Assembly (NCBI GenBank): GCA_016926115.1
Contig: JAFGPF010000036.1
Span: forward strand, 1 to 28,548
Direction of reading: 5' to 3'
Length of the DNA stretch: 28,548 nt
From: Dehalococcoidales bacterium
GTDB lineage: Bacteria > Chloroflexota > Dehalococcoidia > Dehalococcoidales > RBG-16-60-22
In this document: in pieces, positions 6,272 through 15,318 of the stretch
Layout: every line of letters begins with the position of its first letter
Numbering within the stretch: position 1 is the stretch's first letter
Translations under genes and position numbers: made by a program
Notes under the pieces: generated by a model
Database searches by the model: none
What the model was told of the DNA's origin: nothing
What the model saw: the letters and a program-made list of their open reading frames with translations, nothing else

Positions 6272-7837
6272 ATGAAAATCGTCACCGCCGAACAGATAAG
6301 GCAGATAGACCGGGAGTGCATCGAAGGAGGCATGCCCCAGAGCACGCTCATGGAAAACGCGGGCAAAGCCGTCGCCGAGGAGACGCGCTCCGCCCTGGGC
6401 CCCATGAACCGGCAGAATATCCTGTGCCTGGTAGGTGCGGGGAACAACGGCGGGGACGGTCTGGTAGCGGCGCGCTACCTCCACGAGTGGGGAGCGAAAG
6501 TCAGCGTTTACCTGTGCAGTCAGCGAAAAGCCGACGATGAAAACCTCAAGCTGGCTCGGGAACACAACATTACCTGCATCGAAGCCGACGACGATAAAAA
6601 CCTGAAAAAATACAACGACCTGCTGGCGAAGGCTACATGCGTCATCGATGCCCTGCTCGGCACGGGCAGAATGCGCCCGCTGGAAGGCATCTTCAAGCAG
6701 GTGCTGGAAAAGGCCAACGCTATAAAAGCCAAACGCAAACTCACCATGGTGGCGGTTGACTTGCCCTCGGGGATGGACGCCAATACGGGCGCCATCGACC
6801 CTGCCTGCCCACAGGCCGACGTCACCGTCACGCTGGCTCTCCCCAAGCTGGGACACTACTCTTTCCCCGGCGCGGAGAGGGTCGGCAGACTCAAGATAGC
6901 CGATATCGGCATTCCGCGGTCGCTGGCGTCATCCGTCATGACCGAGCTTTTAACCGCCGACTGGGCACGGGAAAAGCTGCCGGCGCGCCCGCTTAACGCC
7001 AACAAGGGCACGTTCGGGAAGGCGCTCGTCATAGCCGGGTCAGTCAACTACATCGGCTCGGCTTACCTGGCATGCAGCGGCGCCATGCGGGTGGGGGCGG
7101 GACTGGTAACGCTGGCAATAGCCGCCAGCCTGCAACCCATCGTAGCGTCCAAGCTGACCGAGGCAACCTACCTGCCGCTGCCGGAGTCGCCTACGGGGCA
7201 TATCTCCGCGGAAGCGGTCGAGATAATAATGCAGAATCACAGCCAATATAAGGCGCTCCTCATCGGTTGCGGACTGGGTCAGAGTCCCTCTACCACAGAA
7301 TGTATTGCGTCCCTGCTATCGGAAAAGAGGCTGCCGGCGCTGGTACTGGACGCCGACGCCCTGAACACACTATCACAAACGCCGGAATGGTGGAAATTAT
7401 TCCCCGGCGACGCCATCCTTACGCCCCACCCGGGCGAGATGTCCCGGCTGTGCGGTCTTTCCATCGACGAGATACAGTCGGACCGTATCGGCATAGCCAG
7501 GAAGTACGCCGCGGCATGGAACAAGACCATCGTCCTGAAAGGCGGGTACACGATTGTCGCCGGCCCGGACGGCTACTGCCGGGTAAGTCCCTACGCCCAT
7601 CCCGGGGTAGCAACGGCGGGGTCGGGCGACGTCCTTGCCGGAGTAATCACTGGGATGGCTGCCCAGGGGCTTCCGCTTGCCGACGCCGCCGGACTGGGCG
7701 TGCGCGTGGGCGGCGAAGCCAGCGAGATAGTCAGCAATCTGCTCGGTGACGCGGGCATAATAGCGTCCGACCTGCTGACCGCACTTCCGGTTGCCATCAA
7801 GCAACTGAAAAACGCAACCACTGGTGTTGAAAGTTGA
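6272..7837 (+). CDS. nnrD: Bifunctional NAD(P)H-hydrate epimerase / ADP-dependent NAD(P)H-hydrate dehydratase
   Basis: This 521-residue protein repairs hydrated NAD(P)H (NADHX, NADPHX). The N-terminal NnrE epimerase domain (about 1-210) shows AGNNGGDGLVAARYL and VAVDLPSGMDANTG. The C-terminal NnrD dehydratase domain (about 230-515) shows KALVIAGSVNYIGSAYLACSGAMRVGAGLV, LDADALNTL, LTPHPGEMSRL and the nucleotide-binding ATAGSGDVLAGVITGMAAQG. The frame is open back to TTG 6215, but homologues start MKIVTAEQ and the promoter lies in the extension, so the ATG at 6272 is chosen. It heads an operon with coaX 10 bases downstream, then coaC and coaB. Confidence 0.93.
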   Translation: MKIVTAEQIRQIDRECIEGGMPQSTLMENAGKAVAEETRSALGPMNRQNILCLVGAGNNGGDGLVAARYLHEWGAKVSVYLCSQRKADDENLKLAREHNITCIEADDDKNLKKYNDLLAKATCVIDALLGTGRMRPLEGIFKQVLEKANAIKAKRKLTMVAVDLPSGMDANTGAIDPACPQADVTVTLALPKLGHYSFPGAERVGRLKIADIGIPRSLASSVMTELLTADWAREKLPARPLNANKGTFGKALVIAGSVNYIGSAYLACSGAMRVGAGLVTLAIAASLQPIVASKLTEATYLPLPESPTGHISAEAVEIIMQNHSQYKALLIGCGLGQSPSTTECIASLLSEKRLPALVLDADALNTLSQTPEWWKLFPGDAILTPHPGEMSRLCGLSIDEIQSDRIGIARKYAAAWNKTIVLKGGYTIVAGPDGYCRVSPYAHPGVATAGSGDVLAGVITGMAAQGLPLADAAGLGVRVGGEASEIVSNLLGDAGIIASDLLTALPVAIKQLKNATTGVES

Positions 7838-7847
7838 GGGAAATACC

Positions 7848-8615
7848 ATGTTGTTAGCCATAGACATAGGTAATACTAACGTCACCGTGGGCATGTTCCA
7901 GGACGACGAACTCAAGGCTACCTGGCGTATCGCCACCGGCGTACACCGCATGCCGGACGAGTACGCTGTAATACTGCTCAATCTGCTGCGTCACCGCGGC
8001 GTGGATGTCAAAGATGTTACCAAGGGAGCGGTAAGCTGCGTCGTGCCGCCCCTGCTGACCACTTTCAACGAGCTTTTCGAGAAATATTTCGACATTCAAC
8101 CCCTGGTAGTAGGCCCCGGCATCAAGACCGGCATACGCATACGGTTCGACAACCCCCGCGAGCTGGGCGGCGACCGTATTTCCAACGCGGCGGGGGCAAT
8201 CAGTCTTTACGGCAGCCCGGTAATCGTGGTTGCGATGGGCACGGCTACCGCGTTCGATACCGTGTCCAAGGAGGGGGACTACCTGGGCGGAGCGGTCGCG
8301 CCGGGACTGGCAATCGCCGCGGAAGCCCTTTACACCCGCACGGCGGCCCTTCCCAGGGTGGAACTGGTACGCCCCAAACAGGCAATCGGCGCCAACACCG
8401 TCAACGCCATGCAGTCCGGCATCATCTTCGGCTACGCGGGACTCATCGATGGAATTGTCACCAGAATTCAGGATGAATTGGGGGAAAAGGCAACGGTCGT
8501 AGCCACCGGAGGCTACGCCGGCATTATAGCTAAAGAAACGAAAACAATAAACAAGGTCAATCCGGACCTGACGCTTATCGGCATAAAGACCATCCACCAG
8601 CTTAACAGGACTTAG
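7848..8615 (+). CDS. coaX: Type III pantothenate kinase
   Basis: CoaX phosphorylates pantothenate with ATP, the first step of coenzyme A synthesis. The 255-residue protein begins LLAIDIGNTNVTVGMF, the ASKHA-fold phosphate-binding motif, and continues with ELGGDRISNAAGA and MGTATAFDTVSKEGDYLGGAVAPGL, all characteristic of CoaX rather than CoaA. The frame extends to 7824 inside nnrD, but GAGGGA lies 6 bases before the ATG at 7848 and the homologous N-terminus starts there. Type III kinases typically need a monovalent cation and resist CoA feedback. The next gene, 18 bases on, is the CoA-pathway decarboxylase. Confidence 0.95.
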   Translation: MLLAIDIGNTNVTVGMFQDDELKATWRIATGVHRMPDEYAVILLNLLRHRGVDVKDVTKGAVSCVVPPLLTTFNELFEKYFDIQPLVVGPGIKTGIRIRFDNPRELGGDRISNAAGAISLYGSPVIVVAMGTATAFDTVSKEGDYLGGAVAPGLAIAAEALYTRTAALPRVELVRPKQAIGANTVNAMQSGIIFGYAGLIDGIVTRIQDELGEKATVVATGGYAGIIAKETKTINKVNPDLTLIGIKTIHQLNRT

Positions 8616-8633
8616 TCCGCCAAGGAGACAACC

Positions 8634-9171
8634 ATGTTGAAAGGTAAAACGATAGTTCTGGGTATTACCGGGGGAATCGCCACTTACAAGGCGGCGGATA
8701 TAGCCAGCAAACTGACGCAGGCAGGCGCTAAGGTCGAGACGGTCATGACCAACGCCGCGACTAAATTCATTACCCCGCTGACACTGCGTAATATCACCGG
8801 CCACCCGGTGGTCACGGACATGTGGGAAATGGCATCGGAGTACCAGGAAGAGCACATCGCCCTTGCCGAAGCCGCTGACATCGTACTCATCGCCCCGGCG
8901 ACCGCCAACACCATCGCCAAACTGGCGGCGGGAATAGCCGATAACATGCTCGGCTGCATCGTGCTGGCTACCGAGTCGCCGGTTGTCCTCGCCCCTGCCA
9001 TGAACGACGTCATGTACAAGAAATCAGTCACGCAGGAAAACCTGGCGAAGCTGAAAGCCAGGGGATTTATCGTTATCGAGCCCGAATACGGGCGGCTGGC
9101 CTCAGGAAAGATGGGACAGGGCAGGCTGCCCGATACCCCTGCGATAATAAAAGTTATCGAGGAGGTGTTAA

Positions 9172-9179
<8 letters not shown>
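8634..9179 (+). CDS. coaC: Phosphopantothenoylcysteine decarboxylase (stand-alone CoaC)
   Basis: CoaC is an FMN enzyme that decarboxylates 4'-phosphopantothenoylcysteine. The 181-residue protein covers only the flavoprotein domain: [13 protein letters not shown] at the N-terminus, the active-site His at H74 (EEHIAL), [24 protein letters not shown], and the substrate-clamp PAMN at 121-124. The motif that in E. coli Dfp carries Cys158 reads [12 protein letters not shown], so Ser157 stands where that Cys would be. In many bacteria this domain is fused to CoaB; here the two are separate genes overlapping by 8 bases. Confidence 0.93.
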
Positions 9180-9813
<634 letters not shown>

Positions 9814-9822
<9 letters not shown>

Positions 9823-9893
9823 GCCGCAGATGATACGGGGCGGCCCGACTACGCTTAAGCTTCGACGGGCAAGCCAGGGTGGGTAAAGATAAC
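9814..9893 (+). repeat. Dispersed intergenic repeat, copy B, with palindromic insert
   Basis: The 5' module AAGCCGCAGATGATACGGGG (9821-9840) and the 3' module CAGGGTGGGTAAAGATA match copies A and C. Between them lies an imperfect 28-nt palindrome (9843-9870) centred on GCTTAAGC with GCCCG/CGGGC ends. The repeat overlaps the stop region of coaB. Confidence 0.5.
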
Positions 9894-9918
9894 CCACGGG
9901 GGCGGTGGGGTGGTCTGG

Positions 9919-9938
9919 ATTCCCGTTTTTACGGGAAT
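9919..9938. repeat. Short hairpin ATTCCCGT-TTTT-ACGGGAAT
   Basis: This is a perfect 8-bp inverted repeat with a TTTT loop, between coaB and the membrane-protein genes. ATTCCC...GGGAAT palindromes are widespread short intergenic repeats in bacteria. There is no T-tract after it, so it is a weak terminator candidate. It lies about 20 bases before the next gene. Confidence 0.5.
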
Positions 9939-9959
9939 GCCGTCTATTTAGGAAGAAAA

Positions 9960-10319
9960 ATGGATACATCACTGCAAACATTCGATATTTCCATATTCAG
10001 GTACGTCCCGGAACTCATCGGGTGGATAATCGGCATAGTCCTGGCGGTAATCATGGTGCAAAGGGGAGGCACCAGACTGGAGAAACTGCTTCTGGCGGGC
10101 TGCAGCCTGATGTTCATCGCCCCGTTATCCGGGCTGCTTGTCAATGGCTGGTTAACCCGGGCGCGAATAGAACAGGGTATAAGCTACATAGAGATGATGC
10201 AGAGCCCGTTATGGATTGTCTTCAGCATCATCATCGCCCTGCTGAGCCTGGCGGGACTCGTCTGCCTGGTCTGGGCTTTCCTCGCCAAATTCAGGGGGAA
10301 GAAGCCGGAGGCGGCGTGA
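9960..10319 (+). CDS. Small integral membrane protein, tandem paralogue 1
   Basis: This is a 119-residue protein with about three hydrophobic segments: PELIGWIIGIVLAVIMV, LLLAGCSLMFIAPLSGLLV and WIVFSIIIALLSLAGLVCLVWAFLA, ending in a Lys-rich tail. I do not recognise the family. The start is the ATG at 9960 with AGGAAG just before it, not the earlier in-frame codon at 9879, which lies in the repeat. It resembles the next gene in order: WxxxIxxxxVMxxRGGxRxExxLxAG, then a final AGxxCLVxAFxxKF block. The stop and the next start overlap as TGATG. No function is claimed. Confidence 0.75.
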   Translation: MDTSLQTFDISIFRYVPELIGWIIGIVLAVIMVQRGGTRLEKLLLAGCSLMFIAPLSGLLVNGWLTRARIEQGISYIEMMQSPLWIVFSIIIALLSLAGLVCLVWAFLAKFRGKKPEAA

Positions 10320-10660
10320 TGGGATTTCTGGAGTATCTCACCGTCCTGCTCTCTTCCGTCCCGGCGCTGCTGTTCTGGATTGCGGTCATCATCTTCGGCA
10401 TCGTCATGCTGAATCGCGGGGGAGGCAGGGCGGAACGCTTCCTGATAGCCGGGGGCAGCATCAAGATAGTCGCCAACCTGTTCATCATACCGTCGATTAT
10501 GCTGGCGCCGTGGCTTTTCGGGCAGGATTACAGCACGGATTATATCAGCACCATAAGCAACGCACTGACCATACTCCGCAATACCGTCAGCATGGCGGGA
10601 ATCATATGTCTCGTCTATGCCTTCTGGGTCAAGTTCAACATTAAAAAAGCCGGGGCATGA
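10319..10660 (+). CDS. Small integral membrane protein, tandem paralogue 2
   Basis: This 113-residue protein shares its layout with the gene before it: LLFWIAVIIFGIVMLNRGGGRAERFLIAGGSIKIVANLFII, a polar loop (GQDYSTDYISTISNA), then MAGIICLVYAFWVKFNIKK. The RGG-R-E-hydrophobic-AG motif and the AG-CLV-AF-KF ending are shared, so the two probably arose by tandem duplication. Start is the ATG overlapping the preceding TGA. Its own TGA overlaps another ATG-started frame. Three predicted membrane segments; no known domain and no signal peptide of the cleavable kind. Confidence 0.75.
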   Translation: MGFLEYLTVLLSSVPALLFWIAVIIFGIVMLNRGGGRAERFLIAGGSIKIVANLFIIPSIMLAPWLFGQDYSTDYISTISNALTILRNTVSMAGIICLVYAFWVKFNIKKAGA

Positions 10661-10770
10661 TGAGAAAGGCCTTCCCATACCTGTTATCAACACGTACAAT
10701 CACCTTTTTCATGGGCTACCTATCGGCACTGATATCTGATAAAATAATAAAGTCGCCGGTGGCGTACTGA
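10657..10770 (+). CDS. Possible 37-residue hydrophobic peptide, third member of the cassette
   Basis: A short frame starts at ATG 10657 (or 10660) and ends at TGA 10768-10770. It gives a basic N-terminus (MMRKAFPYLL), one moderately hydrophobic stretch (TITFFMGYLSALI) and a basic tail. The junction with the gene before it is TGATG, the same arrangement as between the two paralogues, which is the main argument for translation. There is no strong Shine-Dalgarno of its own and no recognised family. It may be spurious. Confidence 0.35.
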   Translation: MMRKAFPYLLSTRTITFFMGYLSALISDKIIKSPVAY

Positions 10771-10795
10771 TATATAAAACTGGAAAGAGCTTCTC

Positions 10796-13474
10796 ATGAC
10801 ACAGGTGCCTGAAACGGAAGGAATGCCCAAGGCTTACGAGCCGGGCAAGGTAGAGCAGAAGTGGTATAACTTCTGGATGGACAGGGGATATTTCACGCCG
10901 GAAATAGACCCTGAGAAAAAGCCTTTCGTTATTATCATGCCGCCGCCCAACGTCACCGGCGAGCTTCACACCGGGCATGCCCTGACCGCAGCGCTGGAGG
11001 ATATCATGACGCGCTGGCACCGAATGAAGGGAGAACCGACCCTCTGGCTGCCCGGCGTCGACCATGCCAGCATCGCCGCGCAGGTAGTCGTGGAGAGAGA
11101 GCTGGCTAAAGAAGGACTGGACCGCCATCAGCTGGGCAGGGAGAAGTTCCTGGAGAGAATGTGGCAGTGGATTAACAGCACCCGCCAGACGATTTCCCTC
11201 CAGCACCGGAGACTGGGCGTTTCCTGCGATTGGACTCGGGAAACGTTTACGCTGGACGAGGGACCGAGTCGGGCGGTGCGTACGGTTTTCACCCGCCTTT
11301 ATGAAAAAGGATTGATATACCGGGGGGAGAGGATTATCAACCAGTGTCCCCGCTGCGGCACGGCGCTTTCCGACCTCGAGGTAGAACACCAGGACGTCAA
11401 CGGTCACCTGTGGTACGTACGCTACCCGCTGGTGGGAGAAAAAGATAAATATGTCACCGTGGCTACCACGCGACCGGAGACGATACTCGGGGATACTGCG
11501 GTTGCCGTCAATCCCGGGGACAAGCGATTCAAAGGCATGGTAGGCAAGAAGGTGATTCTTCCCGCCGTGAACCGCGAGATACCCATCGTCGCCGATGAAG
11601 CGGTCGACCCCAAATTCGGCACGGGCGCCGTAAAGATTACGCCGGGGCACGACCCCGTGGACTTCGAGGTTGCCCAGCGACAGGGGCTGCCGCTGATAAA
11701 CATCCTCAATCTGGATGCCACCATGAACGAGAACGCGGGTCCCTATAATGGCATGGACAGGTTCGACTGCCGGAAAGCCATCGTGGCAGACCTGGAAAAA
11801 GCCGGGCAACTCGTGAAAATAGAAAATTACAGCCATGCCATAGGCCACTGCCAGCGCTGCCATACCATCGTCGAGCCCCTTGCCAGCCGGCAGTGGTTTG
11901 TCAAGATGGAGCCGCTGGCAAAACCCGCCATCGCCGCCGTGCGTGACGGACGTATCAAAATAATCCCGGAGCGCTTCACCAAGGTGTACCTCAACTGGAT
12001 GGAAAACATCCGCGACTGGTGCATAAGTCGCCAGCTCTGGTGGGGACACCGCATTCCGGTGTGGTACTGCCGCGACTGCGATGAAATAATCGTTGCCGTA
12101 GAGACGCCGACCGCCTGTCCGAAGTGCGGTTCTGCAAACATAGAGCAGGACCCGGACGTACTCGACACATGGTTCAGTTCCGGACTCTGGCCCCACTCCG
12201 CGCTGGGCTGGCCGGACGATACGGAAGACCTGCGCTACTTTTATCCCACCTCGGTGATGGAGACGGCTTACGACATTATTTTCTTCTGGGTAGCCCGCAT
12301 GATTGTCATGGGGCTGGAGGACATGGGCGATATACCGTTCCATACCGTTTACCTCCATGGTCTGGTAAGGGACGAGGAAGGCTTCAAGATAAGCAAGACC
12401 CGTGGTAACACCGTCGACCCGCTGGACGTGATAGAAGCGTACGGCACGGACGCCCTGCGCTTTGCCCTGACCACCGGCGTGTCGCCGGGCAACGATTCGC
12501 GGCTGTCCACGGACAAGATGGAGTCCGGCCGCAATTTCGCCAACAAGCTGTGGAACGCCACGCGGTTTGTCGTCAGGAGCCTCAACTCTGACCTGAAAAT
12601 CAGCCCTGAAGTAGAAAAAAACAAGCTGCTGCCGGAAGACCGCTGGATTCTCTCACGCCTCAACCGGACCATCGCCGATGTCGCCAAGCTCATGGAAGAC
12701 TACCAGTTCGGCGAGGCACAAAGGCAGATACACGACTTTATATGGGGAGAATACTGCGACTGGTATATCGAGCTTGCCAAGATAAGACTGCAGGACAACG
12801 ATACCTCGCCCCTGTCGATACTGGTACACGTACTCGAAGTTTCGTTGCGCCTGCTCCACCCGTTCATGCCGTTCCTTACCGAAGAACTTTGGCAGAACCT
12901 GAAAATACATATTACGGGCATCGATGTCGAGTCTATCATGGTAGCGGCGTATCCCGTGACGGATGAAGACGCGCTTGATAAAGAAGCCGAGGAAGAACTT
13001 GAAGCAGTCACCGATATCATCCGCACCATCCGCAACGTACGCGCCCAGTACAAGGTGGAAAGCGGCCGGTGGGTAGAAGCGGTAATATACGCGGATTCGT
13101 CACGGCACTACGATGTCACCGGTTACGCCGGGCAAATAAAGTCGCTGGCGAGGGCGAATCCGGTAACCTTCATGGAAGGCGAACCTGGAGACAAGGCCGG
13201 AGATAATACACTGGTATTGCCCCTGGCACGGGCGACGGTCGTTATACCCATGGCAAGTATGTTCGATATTGAGGCGGAAAGGAAGAGGGTCGAGAAAGAA
13301 CTTCAGCAGGCGCAAAACGAGGCTGACCGGCTCGAAGGCAGATTGAAAGACAAGTCATTCCTGACCAAGGCTCCGGAGGCGGTTATTGAAAAGGAAAGAC
13401 AAAAACTATATACTCTGAAAGACAAACTGGAGAAACTGAAACAGCAGAGTTCCAGATTGCAGGAGGTGAGGTAA
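10796..13474 (+). CDS. valS: Valyl-tRNA synthetase
   Basis: ValRS charges tRNA-Val and edits misactivated threonine. The 892-residue protein has a class I Rossmann core with HTGHA (58-62, the HIGH motif) inside PPPNVTGELHTGHAL, a CP1 editing domain, zinc-type cysteine pairs (CPRCG, CQRCH, CRDC, CPKCG), and KISKT at 531-535 as the KMSKS loop. The anticodon-binding helical domain is followed by a C-terminal coiled coil (EAERKRVEKELQQAQNEADRLEGRLKDKSF) typical of ValRS. GGAAAG precedes the start. Only 25 bases separate it from the possible short peptide, which leaves no room for a T-box. Confidence 0.97.
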   Translation: MTQVPETEGMPKAYEPGKVEQKWYNFWMDRGYFTPEIDPEKKPFVIIMPPPNVTGELHTGHALTAALEDIMTRWHRMKGEPTLWLPGVDHASIAAQVVVERELAKEGLDRHQLGREKFLERMWQWINSTRQTISLQHRRLGVSCDWTRETFTLDEGPSRAVRTVFTRLYEKGLIYRGERIINQCPRCGTALSDLEVEHQDVNGHLWYVRYPLVGEKDKYVTVATTRPETILGDTAVAVNPGDKRFKGMVGKKVILPAVNREIPIVADEAVDPKFGTGAVKITPGHDPVDFEVAQRQGLPLINILNLDATMNENAGPYNGMDRFDCRKAIVADLEKAGQLVKIENYSHAIGHCQRCHTIVEPLASRQWFVKMEPLAKPAIAAVRDGRIKIIPERFTKVYLNWMENIRDWCISRQLWWGHRIPVWYCRDCDEIIVAVETPTACPKCGSANIEQDPDVLDTWFSSGLWPHSALGWPDDTEDLRYFYPTSVMETAYDIIFFWVARMIVMGLEDMGDIPFHTVYLHGLVRDEEGFKISKTRGNTVDPLDVIEAYGTDALRFALTTGVSPGNDSRLSTDKMESGRNFANKLWNATRFVVRSLNSDLKISPEVEKNKLLPEDRWILSRLNRTIADVAKLMEDYQFGEAQRQIHDFIWGEYCDWYIELAKIRLQDNDTSPLSILVHVLEVSLRLLHPFMPFLTEELWQNLKIHITGIDVESIMVAAYPVTDEDALDKEAEEELEAVTDIIRTIRNVRAQYKVESGRWVEAVIYADSSRHYDVTGYAGQIKSLARANPVTFMEGEPGDKAGDNTLVLPLARATVVIPMASMFDIEAERKRVEKELQQAQNEADRLEGRLKDKSFLTKAPEAVIEKERQKLYTLKDKLEKLKQQSSRLQEVR

Positions 13475-13950
13475 TGTTCGAGAGAGTGCTGGTGCCTCTG
13501 GACGGATCAAAAGTAGGCGAAGCCGCCTTGCCGGTTATCGACCAGCTCGTTGAAAAATGCGGCCCCGACGTGAAAGTGGAAATTACCCTCCTGGGGGTAA
13601 TCACGCTGTTACGTCACTGGGTGGTCGTCGGTGAGGCCAGCGCCCCGGTCTCATATACGGGGGACGAGTTGAAGCTCATCAAACAGAGGGTGATGGATTA
13701 TCTTCAAAAGACTGCCGATACCATGAAAAGGCCGAGGGTTACTCTCAAAACGATGGTAACCAGTGGCAACGCCTCGGAAGAGATACTTAAAGCCGCCGAT
13801 GAAACCAACGCGGACCTGATAGCCATGTCCACCCACGGGAGGTCGGGGCTGCGCCGCCTAGCGTTCGGGAGCATCACCGATAAGGTGTTGCACGGCTCCA
13901 AGGTGCCCGTCTTGATGGTGAGAGCGCCGGAAGGCACAGTCAACGAATAG
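13474..13950 (+). CDS. Universal stress protein (UspA family)
   Basis: This is a 158-residue single-domain Usp protein: N-terminal FERVLVPLDGSKVGEAALP and C-terminal ADLIAMSTHGRSGLRRLAFGSITDKVLHGSKVPVLMVR. The GRSGxRRxxxGS run matches the G2xG9xG(S/T) ATP-binding motif, so it is probably an ATP-binding type. The start ATG overlaps the valS stop (TAATG), so it is translationally coupled to valS. Its role under stress is inferred from the family only. It converges with the leftward gene 8 bases downstream. Confidence 0.92.
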   Translation: MFERVLVPLDGSKVGEAALPVIDQLVEKCGPDVKVEITLLGVITLLRHWVVVGEASAPVSYTGDELKLIKQRVMDYLQKTADTMKRPRVTLKTMVTSGNASEEILKAADETNADLIAMSTHGRSGLRRLAFGSITDKVLHGSKVPVLMVRAPEGTVNE

Positions 13951-13957
13951 ATAACGC

Positions 13958-14707
13958 CTAGTCCGCCGTCGCCGGGTCGTCGTAGGAAAGGTCGGCAGCC
14001 ATCACCTTGTAAATGCCCTTCTTCTGCCACTGTTTCTTGAGATATTCCAGCGCCTTCCGGGTATCGCTGGCGATTTTCGCCTTCTCGCAGTGCTTGAGGC
14101 GATACTTGAAAAGCCAGTAGGTAAACTCCTTCAGTTCGGTAAGAGTGATGGATTTCAGGCGAGTATAACGTTTTTCCTGTCGGAACAGGCTTAGTAAATC
14201 TTCCCGGGCGGCACTGTAAATTCTCTGATACGCTTCATCGGTGGATGCATCCTGGCTCAGGAAACCGCGCACACGCCTCTCCTTATCTATTTCTTCCTGC
14301 ACCGCCAGCAGAAGGGCATCCTCGACGGTTACCCCGTAAAAGAAGCTGAGGTACTGTCCCCACTTGCTTTCGCCGATGAGCTGTCTGACCTCCGCGGCGG
14401 GCAGTTCCAGCGGTGGTATGCCGCGAAAGAGCAGGGCGTCCCTTTCATCCTCGGGCAGGAGCCCGTCCACCATCTCGCAGAGTCGTTCCGCCAGCAGCAG
14501 CCAGTCGAAGGCCTCCCCTTCGATGAGGTAGCGGTAGGTGCGGTCGTCACGCGATTCTTCGGCGCTGGTCCACAGTCCCATGGCGCCCAGCAAGGCGCGG
14601 TACCAGTGCTGACCTCCGGCGATTGCCTGCTCGAGAAATTCAATGGCTTCGGCGTCGCCTGCGGAAGCGGATTCGGTGGAAACCAGAGGTTTTTCCGTAT
14701 CAGTCAT
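13958..14707 (-). CDS. Hypothetical protein, unrecognised, mostly helical
   Basis: This is a 249-residue, strongly charged, predominantly helical protein (for example EAIEFLEQAIAGGQHWYRALLGAMGLW and EDALLLAVQEEIDKERRVRGFL). The C-terminal third is basic (FKYRLKHCEKAKIASDTRKALEYLKKQWQKKG). I know no family for it. It has no membrane segment or signal peptide. The frame can start at TTG 14719, but GAGG lies about 7 bases before the ATG at 14707, so I use that. It is the last gene of the leftward prs-secA run, starting 8 bases after the helix-hairpin-helix gene, which may hint at a nucleic-acid-related role but does not show one. Confidence 0.7.
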   Translation of the reverse strand: MTDTEKPLVSTESASAGDAEAIEFLEQAIAGGQHWYRALLGAMGLWTSAEESRDDRTYRYLIEGEAFDWLLLAERLCEMVDGLLPEDERDALLFRGIPPLELPAAEVRQLIGESKWGQYLSFFYGVTVEDALLLAVQEEIDKERRVRGFLSQDASTDEAYQRIYSAAREDLLSLFRQEKRYTRLKSITLTELKEFTYWLFKYRLKHCEKAKIASDTRKALEYLKKQWQKKGIYKVMAADLSYDDPATAD

Positions 14708-14715
14708 AACGCGCC

Positions 14716-15003
14716 TCAAGCCCCCGCCCGGCTTGCCCTTTCCGGGAACTCTTTTTTAAGCTTTTCGTAATATTCCAGCCTGCCGGTGGTGACAAGCTCG
14801 GTGATTTTCCTGGTGATAGCCTCGCCCGCCCCGGGGATTTCACCGATGCGTTCTTCCGAGACAAGCTGCCCGACGGGCACGTTGAGTTCCACGATGGCGC
14901 GGGCGACCTTTTCATACGCCCTTATCTTAAAGATGTTGTCCTTCTTGAGCCGCAGCATCTCCGCAATGTCTGTAAAAACGGCGGCGATTTCAGCGTTTAT
15001 CAT
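14716..15003 (-). CDS. Stand-alone PolX-type helix-hairpin-helix (8-kDa-like) domain
   Basis: This 95-residue protein matches the N-terminal DNA-binding domain of family X DNA polymerases: NAEIAAVFTDIAEMLRLKKDNIFKIRAYEKVARAI and then the hairpin IPGAGEAITRKITELVTTGRLEYYEKLKKEFP. In PolX this domain binds the 5' phosphate and minor groove of gapped DNA, and the full enzyme is about 570 residues. Here it ends soon after, with no palm or PHP domain downstream in any frame, and the next gene is unrelated. It may be an adapted stand-alone DNA-binding protein or a relic. Confidence 0.8.
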   Translation of the reverse strand: MINAEIAAVFTDIAEMLRLKKDNIFKIRAYEKVARAIVELNVPVGQLVSEERIGEIPGAGEAITRKITELVTTGRLEYYEKLKKEFPERASRAGA

Positions 15004-15021
15004 GGGAACTCTCCCCTCCCC

Positions 15022-15312
15022 CTAATAAAACCTGAACCAGCTTGCCAGCTTGACTCTGGCCAGGATCAGCCACAGCGGGCTTCTCTCCGTGTACTCCGTT
15101 ATTATCGCGTATTCCAGGCAGGCCTTGGCTTCCCGGTCGATATTGCGCTTTTCTTTAGCTACCTTGATTTTTTCGAGTGCCTTTTTACGGGCTTTAAGTA
15201 CGCGAGTATGCTTGTTATCGTCATTGTCGGGGGGACTATCGGGGTCAATGTTCAACCGCTCGAGCTCCCCGGATATTTCCTGCATCAGTTTCTCCAGTTC
15301 TTCGCCCGTCAT
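15022..15312 (-). CDS. Small charged hypothetical protein
   Basis: This is a 96-residue protein with an acidic N-terminal half (TGEELEKLMQEISGELERLNIDPDSPPDNDDNK), a Lys/Arg-rich middle helix and a more hydrophobic, aromatic C-terminus (PLWLILARVKLASWFRFY). I do not recognise it. It sits 6 bases after the secA stop and 18 bases before the helix-hairpin-helix gene, so it is likely in the same transcript. No cysteines form a metal motif. The amphipathic C-terminus might associate with membrane or a partner, but that is a guess. Confidence 0.6.
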   Translation of the reverse strand: MTGEELEKLMQEISGELERLNIDPDSPPDNDDNKHTRVLKARKKALEKIKVAKEKRNIDREAKACLEYAIITEYTERSPLWLILARVKLASWFRFY

Positions 15313-15318
15313 GACGGC

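Noticed and set aside
7854..8855. A 333-codon minus-strand frame over coaX and the start of coaC
   Set aside because: It is a shadow of two recognised genes; the translation has no family resemblance and no ribosome binding site.
10771..10795. A T-box or other tRNA-sensing leader before valS
   Set aside because: Only about 25 bases (about 135 without the possible peptide) precede valS, and there is no visible specifier loop or terminator hairpin.
10709..12358. A 549-codon frame on the minus strand antisense to valS
   Set aside because: It lies inside valS on the opposite strand, has no recognisable domain, and results from the low stop frequency of GC-rich codon usage. ValRS motifs decide the real strand.
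14708..14719. TTG start at 14719 for the 249-residue hypothetical
   Set aside because: It would overlap the helix-hairpin-helix stop, and GAGG lies at the proper distance before the ATG at 14707.
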